A stretch of 64,000 nucleotides of DNA from Natrinema sp. DC36 (GCF_020405225.1 NZ_CP084472.1:3348001-3412000); one strand, 5' to 3'. Shown: positions 52,335 through 61,770, counted from the first letter of the stretch. The notes: generated from the sequence alone by a model not told the origin. Made by a program: numbers and translations.

Positions 52335-54212
52335 GTGAGTCGAACGGTGAATACCGAGCGGATCTTCGAGGAGTTTCCCGCGCCGAGTTACCGCGGGACC
52401 CAACAGCAGGCCCTCCGTGACATTCGCGACGCCTTCGCGGCCGGCAACGACGTCGTGCTCGTTCGCGCGCCGACGGGCAGCGGCAAGTCCCTGCTCGCCC
52501 GCGCGATCGCCGGCTGTGCACAGCGTGCCGACGAGGGCGACCCCAGCGATGCGACGGGCGCGTACTACACGACCCCGCAGGTCTCCCAGCTCGACGACGT
52601 GGCGGCCGACGACCTGCTGGCCGATCTCAACGTCATCCGGGGGAAATCCAACTACTCCTGCATCCTGCCGAACGAGCGAAACACGCCGGTCAATCAGGCC
52701 CCCTGCGTCCGCGAGCGCGGCTACGACTGTTCCGTCAAACACCGGTGTCCGTACTTCTCCGACCGCGCGATCGCATCGAACCGGGAGATCGCGGCGATGA
52801 CGCTCGCCTACTTCATGCAGACCGCCGGCAGCGAGGTCTTCCGCAAACGCGACGTCGTGGTCGTCGACGAGGCCCACGGCCTCGCCGAGTGGGCCGAGAT
52901 GTACGCGACCATTCAACTGGGGCCGCGAACCGTCCCGTTCTGGGACGAGCTTCGCGTCCCCGAGACGGACTCCATCGAGCGAGCCGTTCGCTACGCCGAG
53001 AGCCTCGCACAGACCTGTACGCGCCGCAAGGACGACCTGCTCGAGCAGGACCCGCTCTCCCCCGCCGAGGTGCGCGAACGCGACCGCCTGCAGGAACTCA
53101 TCGGCGAACTCGAGTGGTTCGTTTCGGACTTCCGGGATCCGCAGAGCCCGACGACGTGGCTGGTCGATCAGTCCGAGCCGCGCGCTCGCGACGCCGATTC
53201 CGACGGGGGCGACGCCGACGGCGACGAATCCCAGGGCGGCCCGCTGACGATCAAGCCGATGAATCCCGAAAAGTACCTCCAGCACACCGTCTGGGATCGG
53301 GGCAACAAGTTCGCTCTCCTCTCGGCGACGATCCTCAACAAAGCGGCCTTTTGCAGACAGGTCGGACTCGATCCCGACGACGTCGCGCTGGTCGACGTCG
53401 ATCACACGTTCCCCGTCGAGAACCGGCCGCTGTACGACGTCACGCAGGGGAAGATGACCTACGAGGAGCGCGACGAGACGACGCCGAAGATCGCCCGAAC
53501 GATCGTCCGGCTGATGCAACACCACCCCGACGAGAAGGGACTGATCCACGCCCACTCCTACGACATTCAGGAACGGCTGGCCGACCTCCTAACCGACTTC
53601 GGCGTCGGCGACCGAATTCGAACGCACGACCGCGACGGCCGCGACGCCGAACTCGAGGCCTGGAAGGCCGGCGACGAGCCCGACGTCTTCCTCTCGGTGA
53701 AGATGGAGGAAGCGCTGGATCTCAAGGGCGACCTCTGTCGCTGGCAGGTCCTCTGTAAGGCACCCTTCCTCAACACCGGCGACTCGCGGGTGGCCCACCG
53801 CCTCGAGGAGGGGCAGTGGGCGTGGTACTACCGGACGACGCTCCGGACCGTCATTCAGGCCTGCGGCCGAGTCGTTCGTGCGCCCGACGATTACGGGGCG
53901 ACGTATCTGGCGGACTCGAGCCTGGTGGACTGCTTCGAGCGCGCCCGGACGGACATGCCGGAGTGGTTCGAGGCGCAGGTCGATCGCATGACGACGCCCG
54001 ACCTCCCGATGTTCGAGCCGCGGGCGGCCCTCGGTGGGGCGGCGTCGGGTGACGGGGCCAGTGTCTCTGACGGATCCTCGCGAACGGGACGAAGCGGGAC
54101 GACGGATACCCAGCGTGGCAACGGAACTGATCGGGAATCGTCGCAATCGAGACGATCACGGCGATCGTCCCGATCGAGCCCGTTAGCGGACGTCTGGGAT
54201 ACGGACGAGTAG
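52335..54212 (+). CDS. Rad3/XPD-DinG family iron-sulfur DNA helicase
   Basis: A 625-residue SF2 helicase with GTG start. Walker A is APTGSGKSLLARAI (residues 45-58), the DEAH box VVVDEAH at 175-181, motif III-like LLSATILNKAAF near 325 and the C-terminal motif VI QACGRVVRAPDD near 515. Four cysteines, C109, C124, C132 and C138, between Walker A and DEAH match the XPD/DinG 4Fe-4S domain. A hydrophilic Ser/Arg-rich tail closes the protein. Family members unwind DNA with 5'-3' polarity in repair. GTG 52347 (MNTERIFEEFPAPSYRG) is an alternative start. Confidence 0.92.
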   Translation: MSRTVNTERIFEEFPAPSYRGTQQQALRDIRDAFAAGNDVVLVRAPTGSGKSLLARAIAGCAQRADEGDPSDATGAYYTTPQVSQLDDVAADDLLADLNVIRGKSNYSCILPNERNTPVNQAPCVRERGYDCSVKHRCPYFSDRAIASNREIAAMTLAYFMQTAGSEVFRKRDVVVVDEAHGLAEWAEMYATIQLGPRTVPFWDELRVPETDSIERAVRYAESLAQTCTRRKDDLLEQDPLSPAEVRERDRLQELIGELEWFVSDFRDPQSPTTWLVDQSEPRARDADSDGGDADGDESQGGPLTIKPMNPEKYLQHTVWDRGNKFALLSATILNKAAFCRQVGLDPDDVALVDVDHTFPVENRPLYDVTQGKMTYEERDETTPKIARTIVRLMQHHPDEKGLIHAHSYDIQERLADLLTDFGVGDRIRTHDRDGRDAELEAWKAGDEPDVFLSVKMEEALDLKGDLCRWQVLCKAPFLNTGDSRVAHRLEEGQWAWYYRTTLRTVIQACGRVVRAPDDYGATYLADSSLVDCFERARTDMPEWFEAQVDRMTTPDLPMFEPRAALGGAASGDGASVSDGSSRTGRSGTTDTQRGNGTDRESSQSRRSRRSSRSSPLADVWDTDE

Positions 54213-54336
54213 AACTCGGGTACGCAGGATCGGCAACGGATCTCTCGCGGACGGTGGAGCTGCTGATCGGTCCGGCAGTGGTTCGGTGCCCGCGCGAGCG
54301 CCTCGAGCGTCTCCACGTCCGTTCGACCGGCCGTCC

Positions 54337-54423
54337 CTAAAAGAGGGACATCGCGCTCCACGCAATCATCGAGGACATCATGAGGAACGCGAAGATGAGC
54401 GCGATGATCTGATTCCTGTTCAT
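54337..54423 (-). CDS. 28-residue membrane protein
   Basis: A tiny frame reading MNRNQIIALIFAFLMMSS then a few more hydrophobic residues to SAMSLF and stop. It is one transmembrane helix with a polar N-terminal cap. I recall nearly identical one-helix peptides in other haloarchaea at similar places. Its size is below routine gene-finding limits. It lies between the Rad3-type helicase (convergent) and the taw2 gene. Function unknown. Confidence 0.55.
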   Translation of the reverse strand: MNRNQIIALIFAFLMMSSMIAWSAMSLF

Positions 54424-54537
54424 AGTCGGTGTCAGGCGGCCCGCAACTATCAATGTCACGACCGGAGTCGGTTGGCTACCCCTGAGCGCGTCGCGACTTC
54501 GAGCGCGCGCTGTCGTTCCCGTGTCCCCGCTCTACCG

Positions 54538-55713
54538 CTACTCGAACCGCGCGTCGACGACGACGTGGTCGATGCCCGCACTGTGACTCTTCACTCGCCG
54601 TTTCTCGAGCACCTCGAGCTCGCGTCCGGCCTCGTCGGCGGCCGCCGCGAGGCGCTCGAGCGGGCGGTCCCAGAGCCGCGATTCGGGGGTCGCCTCGTGG
54701 TAGTGGACGACGCCGCCGGGGACCAGCGCCTCGAGGGCGTCGGGGAGGAAGTCGTGAGCCTCGTCGGTTCGCGTTCCGTGGTCCATCGCATCGTTTCCGT
54801 CGGCGTCAGCGCCGTCCGAACTCCCGTAGTAGCCCATGACGACGCGATCGGCCTCGATCTCGCTCGCGAGGTCGCGACAGTCGGTCATGTAAGCGTCGAC
54901 CCGGTCGCCGATGTCGTTGAGCACGGCGTTCTCGAGCAGGTAGCGAAAGGCGGTCGGGTTGATCTCGGTCGCGGTCACCCGCGCGCCGCCTCGGGCCAGC
55001 GGCAGCGTGAAGTAGCCGATACCGGCGAACATGTCGAAGACGTGTTCGTCCTCGCTCCCCAGTTCGCCCATACGGGCGCGTTCGACCTGATTACCGGGGG
55101 AGAACATCACTTTCGCCGGATCGAGTCCGTATCGGGTTCCGTGCTCGGTGTGGATCGTCTCTGTATCGTCGTCGCCCGCGATCAGTCTGGTGCGGGGCTC
55201 GCGATACGTGCCGGCCGTCCCGTCGTTTTCGATCCCCTCGTCGGCCAGCACGCTGTCCGCCTCGCCGTGTAACTCGAGCAAGGCCTCACCCAGCGCTGCC
55301 TCGTCGGAGCAATCCTCGGATACTGTCACGAGGATCACCGAGCCGATCACCGCCCACGAGCCCGGGACCGACTCGAGGTCGGCGTCGCTCCAGCCCCGGT
55401 CGGCCAGCAGGTCCTCGAGGTCCGGATTCCGGGGCTCTGGCTCGAGTTGTTTGACGACCTCGAGGACCGCCGTCTCGGTCGGCGGCTCCGTGATGGGGAG
55501 TGCGACCCGCTCCGGCCCGTCCTCCCGGACGCGCCTCGAGTCGTCGTAGACTCCCTCGGCACGTAGCGACTCGATCGCCGTCTCCGCGCGCTGCTTGGCG
55601 ACGATTACGGCGAGGGGGGCATTCGCCGCTGCCGGCTCGAGGACGCCGTCGACCGCGGCCTCGAGATCGTGGGGCTCCTCGTCGACGGTGCGGTCGTCTG
55701 CGTCCTCAGTCAT
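54538..55713 (-). CDS. taw2: tRNA-Phe wybutosine-type transferase Taw2 (Trm5/TYW2 family)
   Basis: A 391-residue class-I SAM-binding protein. The SAM motif is VFDMFAGIGYFTLPLARGGA near residue 225, followed by VTATEINPTAFRYLLENAVLND; upstream is FSPGNQVERARMGEL. Where Trm5 has an asparagine-proline loop, this protein reads DRVVMGYYGSSD and ends GGVVHYHEATPES, which is the archaeal Taw2 pattern (as in MJ1557). Taw2 transfers the aminocarboxypropyl group from SAM to 4-demethylwyosine at position 37 of tRNA-Phe. It overlaps the nmd3 gene by 8 nt. Trm5 identity is the alternative. Confidence 0.8.
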   Translation of the reverse strand: MTEDADDRTVDEEPHDLEAAVDGVLEPAAANAPLAVIVAKQRAETAIESLRAEGVYDDSRRVREDGPERVALPITEPPTETAVLEVVKQLEPEPRNPDLEDLLADRGWSDADLESVPGSWAVIGSVILVTVSEDCSDEAALGEALLELHGEADSVLADEGIENDGTAGTYREPRTRLIAGDDDTETIHTEHGTRYGLDPAKVMFSPGNQVERARMGELGSEDEHVFDMFAGIGYFTLPLARGGARVTATEINPTAFRYLLENAVLNDIGDRVDAYMTDCRDLASEIEADRVVMGYYGSSDGADADGNDAMDHGTRTDEAHDFLPDALEALVPGGVVHYHEATPESRLWDRPLERLAAAADEAGRELEVLEKRRVKSHSAGIDHVVVDARFE

Positions 55714-56830
55714 CGCTCTCGTCCGGCAGAATGTGCAGTCCGGCGCGGCTCTTCAACACGGGTACGGTTTCGGCCTCGGCGTCGAAGTAGTCCGGTCGCG
55801 CGACGGTCGTGGCCCGAAACGTCTCGGGGTCGAGCACCTGCACGGCGTTGTCGTCCTCGACGGTGACGACCGTCGCCTCGTCCGCGTCCTCGAGATGGCC
55901 GAGCCGTCGCGCGTCGGGCGAGTTCCCCTCCTCGTAGCTCGCCTCGTAGCGTTCCCCGGTCGTCACGCGGACGCCCTTGAGGTTGCCGCGGGCGCTGCGG
56001 ACGAGCACGGGACCGCCGTCGTCCTCGGCGAGGTCGATGATGTCGCCGGGCGTGTACGGCGGCAGGCGGACGGCGAAGGTGACCCGATAGACCTCGTTGC
56101 CGTCCTCGTCCTCCGTGACGAGGGTTTCGGCGTCGTTGACGGTGCCGCCGAACTCCTCGATCATCTTGTTCGAGATCTTCTTGCCGATCTTGTTGGTCGA
56201 GACCCTGATGTTCAGTCCGTCGTCGGTCTCGCTCGTCTCCGTGACGAAGGCGTTGCGGTCGCCCGTCGCCTCCATGTCGGCGACGATCGCGTTCGCGATC
56301 GCTTTCGCCCGTTCGATCTCCTCGGTCGTCGGGGTGCGGTCCTCGGCGCGGATCTGGACGATGCTGGCGTAGTAGTCGCCGGCGATTCGCCCGCAGCGGG
56401 TACAGGTCTGTCGGGCGATTTTGACCGGGACGGTTACCTGTTCGTCCACCGGCGTTCCGCGCACCACGCCCGTGAAGTAACAGTGCATCCGGATCGTGTT
56501 CTGATCGACCTGTTCGGGGTCGATCTGCCAGGCGACGTCCTCGACGTCGACGTGGACGCCCAGCGCCTCGCTGACCTCCTCGATGGCGATGTCGGTGTAG
56601 TCGTCCGCGCCGACGTCGACCCATCGGTTCCCCCGATAGACCGCACCGCAGCGGGCGCAGACGCGAACGTCGATCCGGTTCGGCGCGTCCACGAAGTCGA
56701 AGTCCTCGAAGTAACACGAATCGCAGAGTTCGACCTCCGCGCCGGGCCGCAACGGGCTATTCGCGTCGCTCGCCGACCGCTCGGGCACCGCGTCCCCGCA
56801 TCGGGGACAGAACGCACGCGATTCACTCAT
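55706..56830 (-). CDS. nmd3: NMD3-like ribosome-associated protein
   Basis: A 374-residue archaeal homologue of the 60S export adapter NMD3. The N-terminal zinc part has paired CxxC motifs: AFCPRCGD near residue 8, ELCDSCYFEDFDF near 35, VRVCARCGAVYRG near 56, and TCTRCGRIAGDYYASIVQIRA near 142. Then KAIANAIVADMEA and the beta-domain VSTNKIGKKISNKMIEEFGG follow. In archaea the export role is absent and it probably acts in late 50S assembly. ATG 56830 (MSESRAFCPRCG) was preferred over 56917. It overlaps taw2 by 8 nt: a translation-linked operon. Confidence 0.92.
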   Translation of the reverse strand: MSESRAFCPRCGDAVPERSASDANSPLRPGAEVELCDSCYFEDFDFVDAPNRIDVRVCARCGAVYRGNRWVDVGADDYTDIAIEEVSEALGVHVDVEDVAWQIDPEQVDQNTIRMHCYFTGVVRGTPVDEQVTVPVKIARQTCTRCGRIAGDYYASIVQIRAEDRTPTTEEIERAKAIANAIVADMEATGDRNAFVTETSETDDGLNIRVSTNKIGKKISNKMIEEFGGTVNDAETLVTEDEDGNEVYRVTFAVRLPPYTPGDIIDLAEDDGGPVLVRSARGNLKGVRVTTGERYEASYEEGNSPDARRLGHLEDADEATVVTVEDDNAVQVLDPETFRATTVARPDYFDAEAETVPVLKSRAGLHILPDESDD

Positions 56831-56960
56831 TGGCCCCGTTTGGGTGCTCACGGAGTTAAGGGACGCGTTCCGACATTTCGCTGCGGTCGCTCGAGGCGTT
56901 CCACATCGGTCGCTCACGGCCCCGACCGGTTTCGTTCCCCGACGTTCGGGTCGTTCGACT

Positions 56961-57071
56961 CGAAACGAAGGGGTGCCGAATCGAATCCGTCAGACGCGCG
57001 TCAGACATCGTCTCAGCTCGTTGTTGTCAGCCGTCACCACGTCACGCGGTCTCCAGCCGAAACGAAGGGGT
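56961..57071 (+). repeat. Two direct copies of CGAAACGAAGGGGT (origin-box-like)
   Basis: The 14-mer CGAAACGAAGGGGT is present at 56961-56974 and 57058-57071, same orientation, 97 nt apart, in the gap between the divergent nmd3 and htpX genes. The GGGGT end is like the G-string at the end of haloarchaeal origin recognition boxes, as I remember them. No cdc6/orc1 gene is in the window. The remaining part of the 397-nt gap has only the htpX TATA-like box (CACTTATTT, about 57196-57205). Confidence 0.45.
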
Positions 57072-57227
57072 TGGGCGGGCCGACCGCTGCGATCACTGAT
57101 CGGTCGGCGAACGCGGACCGTATCGTCTCGATTTGACAGGTCCGGTGTCGGCTGCGATATTACTATCGCGTCCGTTCTCGAGCGTCTTGTCAGGGCACTT
57201 ATTTCGTCGGAGCCCCTCGTTTCGGGT

Positions 57228-58118
57228 ATGAACTGGCAGGCGGACTGGGGATTGCGGCTTCGAATGTTCGTGACGATGTTCCTGCTGTTCGCGTTGTACA
57301 TCGTCTTCGCCGGCGCGCTCGCCCTCTACATCGGTGGTGGGCTGTGGCTGTTCGCGTTGCTGTTCGCGAGCTTTTCGCTCGTCCAGTACTACTTCAGCGA
57401 CACGCTCACGCTCAAGAGCATGGGCGCGAAGACGGTCTCGGCCGAGGAGTACCCGCAGCTCCACGCCTCGATCGAACGGCTCTCCCAGCAGGCTGACCTC
57501 CCGAAACCGAAGGTGGCAGTCGTCGACTCGAAGGTCCCGAACGCCTTCGCGACCGGGCGCAACCAGAAAAACGCTGCAGTCTGCGTGACGACCGGGATCA
57601 TGGACACGCTCGAGCGGGACGAACTCGACGGCGTCCTGGCACACGAACTCGCCCACGTCAAGAACCGCGACATGATGGTGATGACCATCGCCTCCTTCCT
57701 CTCGACGATCGCGTTCATGATCGTCCGCTGGGGGGCCTTTTTCGGCGGCGGCCACGGTCGCGGCGGCGGTCGGCAGGGCGGCGGCGGCATCGTCGTCGCG
57801 ATCCTCGTCTCGCTGGTCGTCTGGATCATCAGCTACCTGCTCATTCGGGCGCTCTCGCGCTACCGCGAGTACGCCGCCGACCGCGGCGCGGCCGCCATCA
57901 CCGGGAACCCGTCGGCGCTCGCCTCGGCGCTCCTGAAGATCTCCGGCGAGATGGACAAGGTCCCGAAAAACGATATGCGCGAGGAGGCCGAGATGAACGC
58001 CTTCTTCATCATCCCGATCAAGTCCGGCATCGTCGGCCGGCTCTTCTCGACGCACCCGCCGACCGAGCGCCGCGTCGAACAGCTTCGGGACCTCGAGCGC
58101 GAAATGCAATCGTTCTAA
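57228..58118 (+). CDS. htpX: M48-family membrane metalloprotease HtpX
   Basis: A 296-residue integral membrane zinc protease. Two N-terminal helices (residues 15-55), the active site HELAH (H139, E140, H143) in GVLAHELAHVKNRD, two more helices, and the third zinc-ligand region YREYAADRGAAAITGNP near 225. HtpX degrades damaged membrane proteins. A glycine-rich loop (GGGHGRGGGRQGGGG) sits between helices. ATG 57228 has a TATA-like box about 27 nt upstream. The next gene, 24 nt on, is PspAB, so the pair is an operon for membrane stress. Confidence 0.94.
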   Translation: MNWQADWGLRLRMFVTMFLLFALYIVFAGALALYIGGGLWLFALLFASFSLVQYYFSDTLTLKSMGAKTVSAEEYPQLHASIERLSQQADLPKPKVAVVDSKVPNAFATGRNQKNAAVCVTTGIMDTLERDELDGVLAHELAHVKNRDMMVMTIASFLSTIAFMIVRWGAFFGGGHGRGGGRQGGGGIVVAILVSLVVWIISYLLIRALSRYREYAADRGAAAITGNPSALASALLKISGEMDKVPKNDMREEAEMNAFFIIPIKSGIVGRLFSTHPPTERRVEQLRDLEREMQSF

Positions 58119-58142
58119 GGAACCGGCCCCGTCACTCCACAC

Positions 58143-58748
58143 ATGGGACTGCTGGACGGACTCCGCGCCATCCTCGGCTCGCGCGCCGAGGCCGACGCCG
58201 GACGCGACGCCGACCCCGACGACCTCTTCGGCATGAGCACCGCCTACCTCACGATGCAGGCCGATCTGGGCTACGAGTCGCTGGACGTCGGCGCGCTCTG
58301 TTTCTCCGGCGTCGACTCGAGTGACTTCCGGGACGCCGTCGACGAGGTCGAAGCGATCCTCGAGGCCGGCCGAGAAGAGACCGGGACCGGCTTTTCGGTC
58401 ACCGCGGACGATCACGGCTATCAGTGGGTGGTCCTCACAGACGACGACCCCGAGGATCTGATCACGAGCATGCACTTCGCGGCCGATACGTTCATCGAAC
58501 ACGGCTACGGTTCGCGGCTGTTGGCGGCGGTGTTTGCGTACGAAGACCGCGACGGGACTGCCTACTGGATCTACTCCTTCCGGCGGGGCCGCTTCTATCC
58601 GTTCGTTCCTCGGTCCGGTCGGGAGCGCGACTCGAGCGCGGAGTTCACCCTCGAGTCGGCGTTAGACGGGGAACTCGAGATCGAGCGCGAGAAGGACTAC
58701 TGGTATCCGCTCTGGCCCAGCGAACGCGGCACCCATCCCTGGGAGTGA
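58143..58748 (+). CDS. pspAB: PspA-associated protein PspAB
   Basis: A 201-residue soluble protein (MGLLDGLRAILGSRAEADAG...). The LFGMSTAYLTMQADLGYES, GFSVTADDHGYQWVVLTDDDPEDL and terminal EKDYWYPLWPSERGTHPWE stretches are what I recall of PspAB, a partner in phage-shock-like envelope stress modules that is regularly coupled to HtpX, as here with a 24-nt gap. No enzymatic motif is seen. No pspA gene is in the window. Confidence 0.85.
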   Translation: MGLLDGLRAILGSRAEADAGRDADPDDLFGMSTAYLTMQADLGYESLDVGALCFSGVDSSDFRDAVDEVEAILEAGREETGTGFSVTADDHGYQWVVLTDDDPEDLITSMHFAADTFIEHGYGSRLLAAVFAYEDRDGTAYWIYSFRRGRFYPFVPRSGRERDSSAEFTLESALDGELEIEREKDYWYPLWPSERGTHPWE

Positions 58749-59087
58749 GCACGCGGGGCGGAACGGCGGTGATGACGGCTACCGCCTCGTGGGCCCCAGT
58801 TCCGTCCCCTCGTGTTGCGGACCCCCAAATTATGTAGGAGTCACCGGTATTGCGGGTCCCCGTGTAAGAGGAAGTACGCGGCAGGAAGCCACATCATCAC
58901 AACTGCGCCATACACCAGTTGCTCCCTTTTCCTGCCGCTCCCGTTCGTTCCGACGAGCCGTCGGCTCGGTACTGGAGTACTCCGTCAGTTTCGTTGTTGG
59001 AACGTGCTGTGAAACGGCCGTCCACTCCGGCTGTTTGTGTAACAGCTACTTCTGATAGGGTTGCCGTGAAAAAAGCGCTCTGCAATC
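58749..59087. other. Intergenic region, no gene assigned
   Basis: After pspAB, 339 nt without an accepted gene. A minus-strand frame of 65 codons (58897-59094) lacks acidic bias. A GGACCC/GGGTCC inverted pair occurs near 58820-58860. Codon and base composition suggest degraded sequence. Confidence 0.4.
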
Positions 59088-59289
59088 GTGGCACCAGGGA
59101 ATCGCCACGCCCTCCCCAGCCGATTCACTCAGTCGCTTCGCTCCTTCGCTCATCCCTCGCGCAACGTCATCGGCCACCCTCACTGTGCTCACGGTTCCCT
59201 GCGGTCACCGTTCGCTTTCCGAGGCGCTCACTGTGTTCGCGCCTCGCGACGCTCGGTCGGCCGACAGCGCGCGCCACCGCACGCCGGAT
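59088..59289. repeat. Intergenic repeat, family 2, copy D
   Basis: Begins GTGGCACCAGGGAATCGCCAC, continues GCCCTCCCCAGCCGATTC, the GCTCACGGTTCCC / GCGGTCACCGTTCGC block, a GAGGC...GCCTCGC stem and closes GCGCGCCACCGCACGCC. Block order is the same as in copy C (27832-28016), with an additional CGCTTCGCTCCTTCGCTC segment. Confidence 0.65.
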
Positions 59290-59395
59290 GGTCGGTCTGG
59301 AGTAATACGTGGTCCCCCTCTACTGATCGCGTCCTCCCGGACAACGCCAGTGCATCCACCCACTGTTATAGCGGTTCGGTCGGTATCCGGAGGCA

Positions 59396-60583
59396 GTGAC
59401 CGACTGGAACCAGTACAAGGGCGATCCGCACAACTCCGGGCTCCGGCGCGACCTCGAGGGGCCGTCCCGACCCACGGAAGCGTGGACGATCGATCTCGCC
59501 GGATCGCCGGGCTCGCCGGTGCTCGATCGCGACACCGTCTACGTCGGAACGACCGGCGGGAACTGCTACGCGCTCGAGCGGGCGACGGGTCGCCGTCGCT
59601 GGGTCTTCGAAACGGCGGTAGCGACCGACGCGACGCCGGTCGTCACCCGCGATCGACTCTTCGTGGGAACGGCCGACGGGACCGTCTCCGCGCTCGATCC
59701 CGCCACTGGCGAAGAAGAGTGGCGGTCCGAGTTACCGGGCCCGCTCGAGACCGCGCTCGCGCTCTCCGACGGCCGGCTCTACGCCGGCCACGAAGCTGGC
59801 ATGACCGCACTCGAGGCCGAGACCGGGACGGAGCTGTGGACCCACGAGACGGAGTCGGCCGCGGTCGGCTGCCCGGCGGTCGCCGACGGGCGGGACGTGG
59901 ACCAGCGTCGATCGTCGCGGAATCCGCTCTCGGAGCCGGACGATCCGTCCCTGCTCGAGGACGAACGGATGCGAGAGCCGGAGCAGCGGTGGACGGACGA
60001 GCGGGTGTTCGCCGGGACTGCGGACGGCACGACGCTCGCGCTCGCGGCCGAAACGGGCGACGAAGTCTGGACGGCGCCGACCGGCGGGGCGGTCGCGGCC
60101 GGACCGACGGTCGCCGAGAGTCGGGTGTACGTCGCCGACGACACCGGGACGATGCTCGCGCTGGACGCCGCCACCGGGCAGTCGTGGTTCACGTACGAGA
60201 TCCGAGACGGGTTCACCACCTCTCCGACCGTGCTCGCGGACGCGGAGACGACGTTCGCCGGGGCCGCGGACGGCTACGTCCACGTCACCGACACGACCGT
60301 CGGCCGTCGCAAACTGCGCGGCTGGCTGTTCTCGCGGAAGGGAGTCGAACTCGACGGTCCCGTCCGTTCGTGCCCCGTCGTCGTCGGGGACGTCCTCTGC
60401 GTCGGCGACGCCAGCGGCTCCCTCTACGGAATAGACGTCGACGACGCCGAGCCCCGCTGGCACGTCGCGCTCGACGACGCCGTCACCGGCACGCCCGCGG
60501 TCGCTCCCGGACGACTCTACGTCGGCTGTGACGACGGGCAACTCTCCTGCCTCGAGTGGGACACCGACGAACCCGGGTTTTGA
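59396..60583 (+). CDS. PQQ-type beta-propeller repeat protein
   Basis: A 395-residue protein with GTG start (MTDWNQYKGDPHNSGLRRDL). It consists of repeated propeller blades of the PQQ/WD40-like class: VYVGTTGGNCYALERATGRRRWVF, LFVGTADGTVSALDPATGEEEW, LYAGHEAGMTALEAETGTELW, VFAGTADGTTLALAAETGDEVW, VYVADDTGTMLALDAATGQ and LYVGCDDGQLSCLEW. No signal peptide, so cytoplasmic, unlike BamB. Within the fourth blade a polar segment of about 35 residues (DVDQRRSSRNPLSEPDDPSL...REPEQRWTDE) is inserted. A structural or binding scaffold; partner unknown. Confidence 0.85.
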   Translation: MTDWNQYKGDPHNSGLRRDLEGPSRPTEAWTIDLAGSPGSPVLDRDTVYVGTTGGNCYALERATGRRRWVFETAVATDATPVVTRDRLFVGTADGTVSALDPATGEEEWRSELPGPLETALALSDGRLYAGHEAGMTALEAETGTELWTHETESAAVGCPAVADGRDVDQRRSSRNPLSEPDDPSLLEDERMREPEQRWTDERVFAGTADGTTLALAAETGDEVWTAPTGGAVAAGPTVAESRVYVADDTGTMLALDAATGQSWFTYEIRDGFTTSPTVLADAETTFAGAADGYVHVTDTTVGRRKLRGWLFSRKGVELDGPVRSCPVVVGDVLCVGDASGSLYGIDVDDAEPRWHVALDDAVTGTPAVAPGRLYVGCDDGQLSCLEWDTDEPGF

Positions 60584-60738
60584 ACCGCGGTCGCAGTTCG
60601 TCGTTTGGCTCCGCCGGCGCGCGCCTTTTCTTCTAAACCCGTCGTTCTCGTGTCGAACTACCCCGTCTCCCTCGCCCACTTTCACTTCCACTCTCCTGTT
60701 AACGAGGGTTTATGGTGGGTCCGGCACAACGAGGGAGT

Positions 60739-61770
60739 ATGCCCGAAGCAGATCTCGAGGAACTTCCCGGCGTTGGACCGGCAACCGCAGACAAACTTCA
60801 CGATTCGGGGTTCGACTCCTATCAGAGCCTCGCCGTCGCCGCGCCGTCGGAGCTCTCGAACACGGCAGACGTCGGCGAGTCCACCGCCGCGGACATCGTC
60901 AGTGCGGCCCGCGACGCCGCCGACATCGGCGGCTTCGAAACCGGTTCGACGGTGCTCGAGCGACGGAACGAGATCGGCAAACTGAGCTGGCACAACGACG
61001 AAGTCGACGACCTGCTCGGCGGCGGGATCGAAACCCAGTCGATCACCGAAGTCTACGGCGAGTTCGGTGCCGGCAAGTCCCAGGTCACACACCAGATGGC
61101 CGTCAACGTTCAGCTTCCGAAGGAGGTCGGCGGCCTCCACGGCTGTGCGATCTTCGTGGACAGCGAGGACACGTTCCGCCCCGAGCGGATCGACGACATG
61201 GTCCGCGGACTCCCGGACGACGCCATCAACGCCACGCTCGAGGATCGCGAAATCGAGGGGACGGCCGACGACGAGGCGGCGGTCGACGAACTCGTCGAGG
61301 ACGTCCTCGAGAAGATCCACGTCGCGAAGGCGTTCAACTCCAACCACCAGATGCTGCTCGCGGAGAAGGCGAAGGAACTCGCCAGCGAACACGAGGACTC
61401 GGAGTACCCCGTGCGACTACTCTGCATCGACTCGCTGACCGCTCACTTCCGCGCGGAGTACGTCGGCCGCGGTGAGCTCGCGAACCGGCAGCAGAAGCTC
61501 AACAAGCACCTTCACGACATCGACAAGGTCGGCAACCTCTACAACTGCGCCGTCATCGTCACGAATCAGGTCGCGTCGAACCCCGACTCGTTCTTCGGCG
61601 ATCCGACCCAGCCGATCGGCGGCAACATCCTCGGCCACAAGTCCACCTTCCGGATCTACCTCCGCAAGTCCAAGGGCGACAAACGGATCGTCCGACTGGT
61701 CGACGCGCCGAATCTCGCCGACGGCGAGGCCGTCATGCGCGTCCAGGACGGCGGCCTGAAGCCGGAATAG
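60739..61770 (+). CDS. radA: DNA repair and recombination protein RadA
   Basis: A 343-residue RecA-family recombinase that forms filaments on single-stranded DNA. An N-terminal helix-hairpin-helix domain ([20 protein letters not shown]) precedes the core: Walker [10 protein letters not shown] at about 107-115, Walker B region [23 protein letters not shown] near 220 and the L2/ATP-cap [26 protein letters not shown] near 285. No intein is present, although haloarchaeal RadA genes sometimes carry one. ATG 60739 ([11 protein letters not shown]) is the family start. It stands alone between the propeller and the siderophore operon. Confidence 0.97.
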   Translation: MPEADLEELPGVGPATADKLHDSGFDSYQSLAVAAPSELSNTADVGESTAADIVSAARDAADIGGFETGSTVLERRNEIGKLSWHNDEVDDLLGGGIETQSITEVYGEFGAGKSQVTHQMAVNVQLPKEVGGLHGCAIFVDSEDTFRPERIDDMVRGLPDDAINATLEDREIEGTADDEAAVDELVEDVLEKIHVAKAFNSNHQMLLAEKAKELASEHEDSEYPVRLLCIDSLTAHFRAEYVGRGELANRQQKLNKHLHDIDKVGNLYNCAVIVTNQVASNPDSFFGDPTQPIGGNILGHKSTFRIYLRKSKGDKRIVRLVDAPNLADGEAVMRVQDGGLKPE

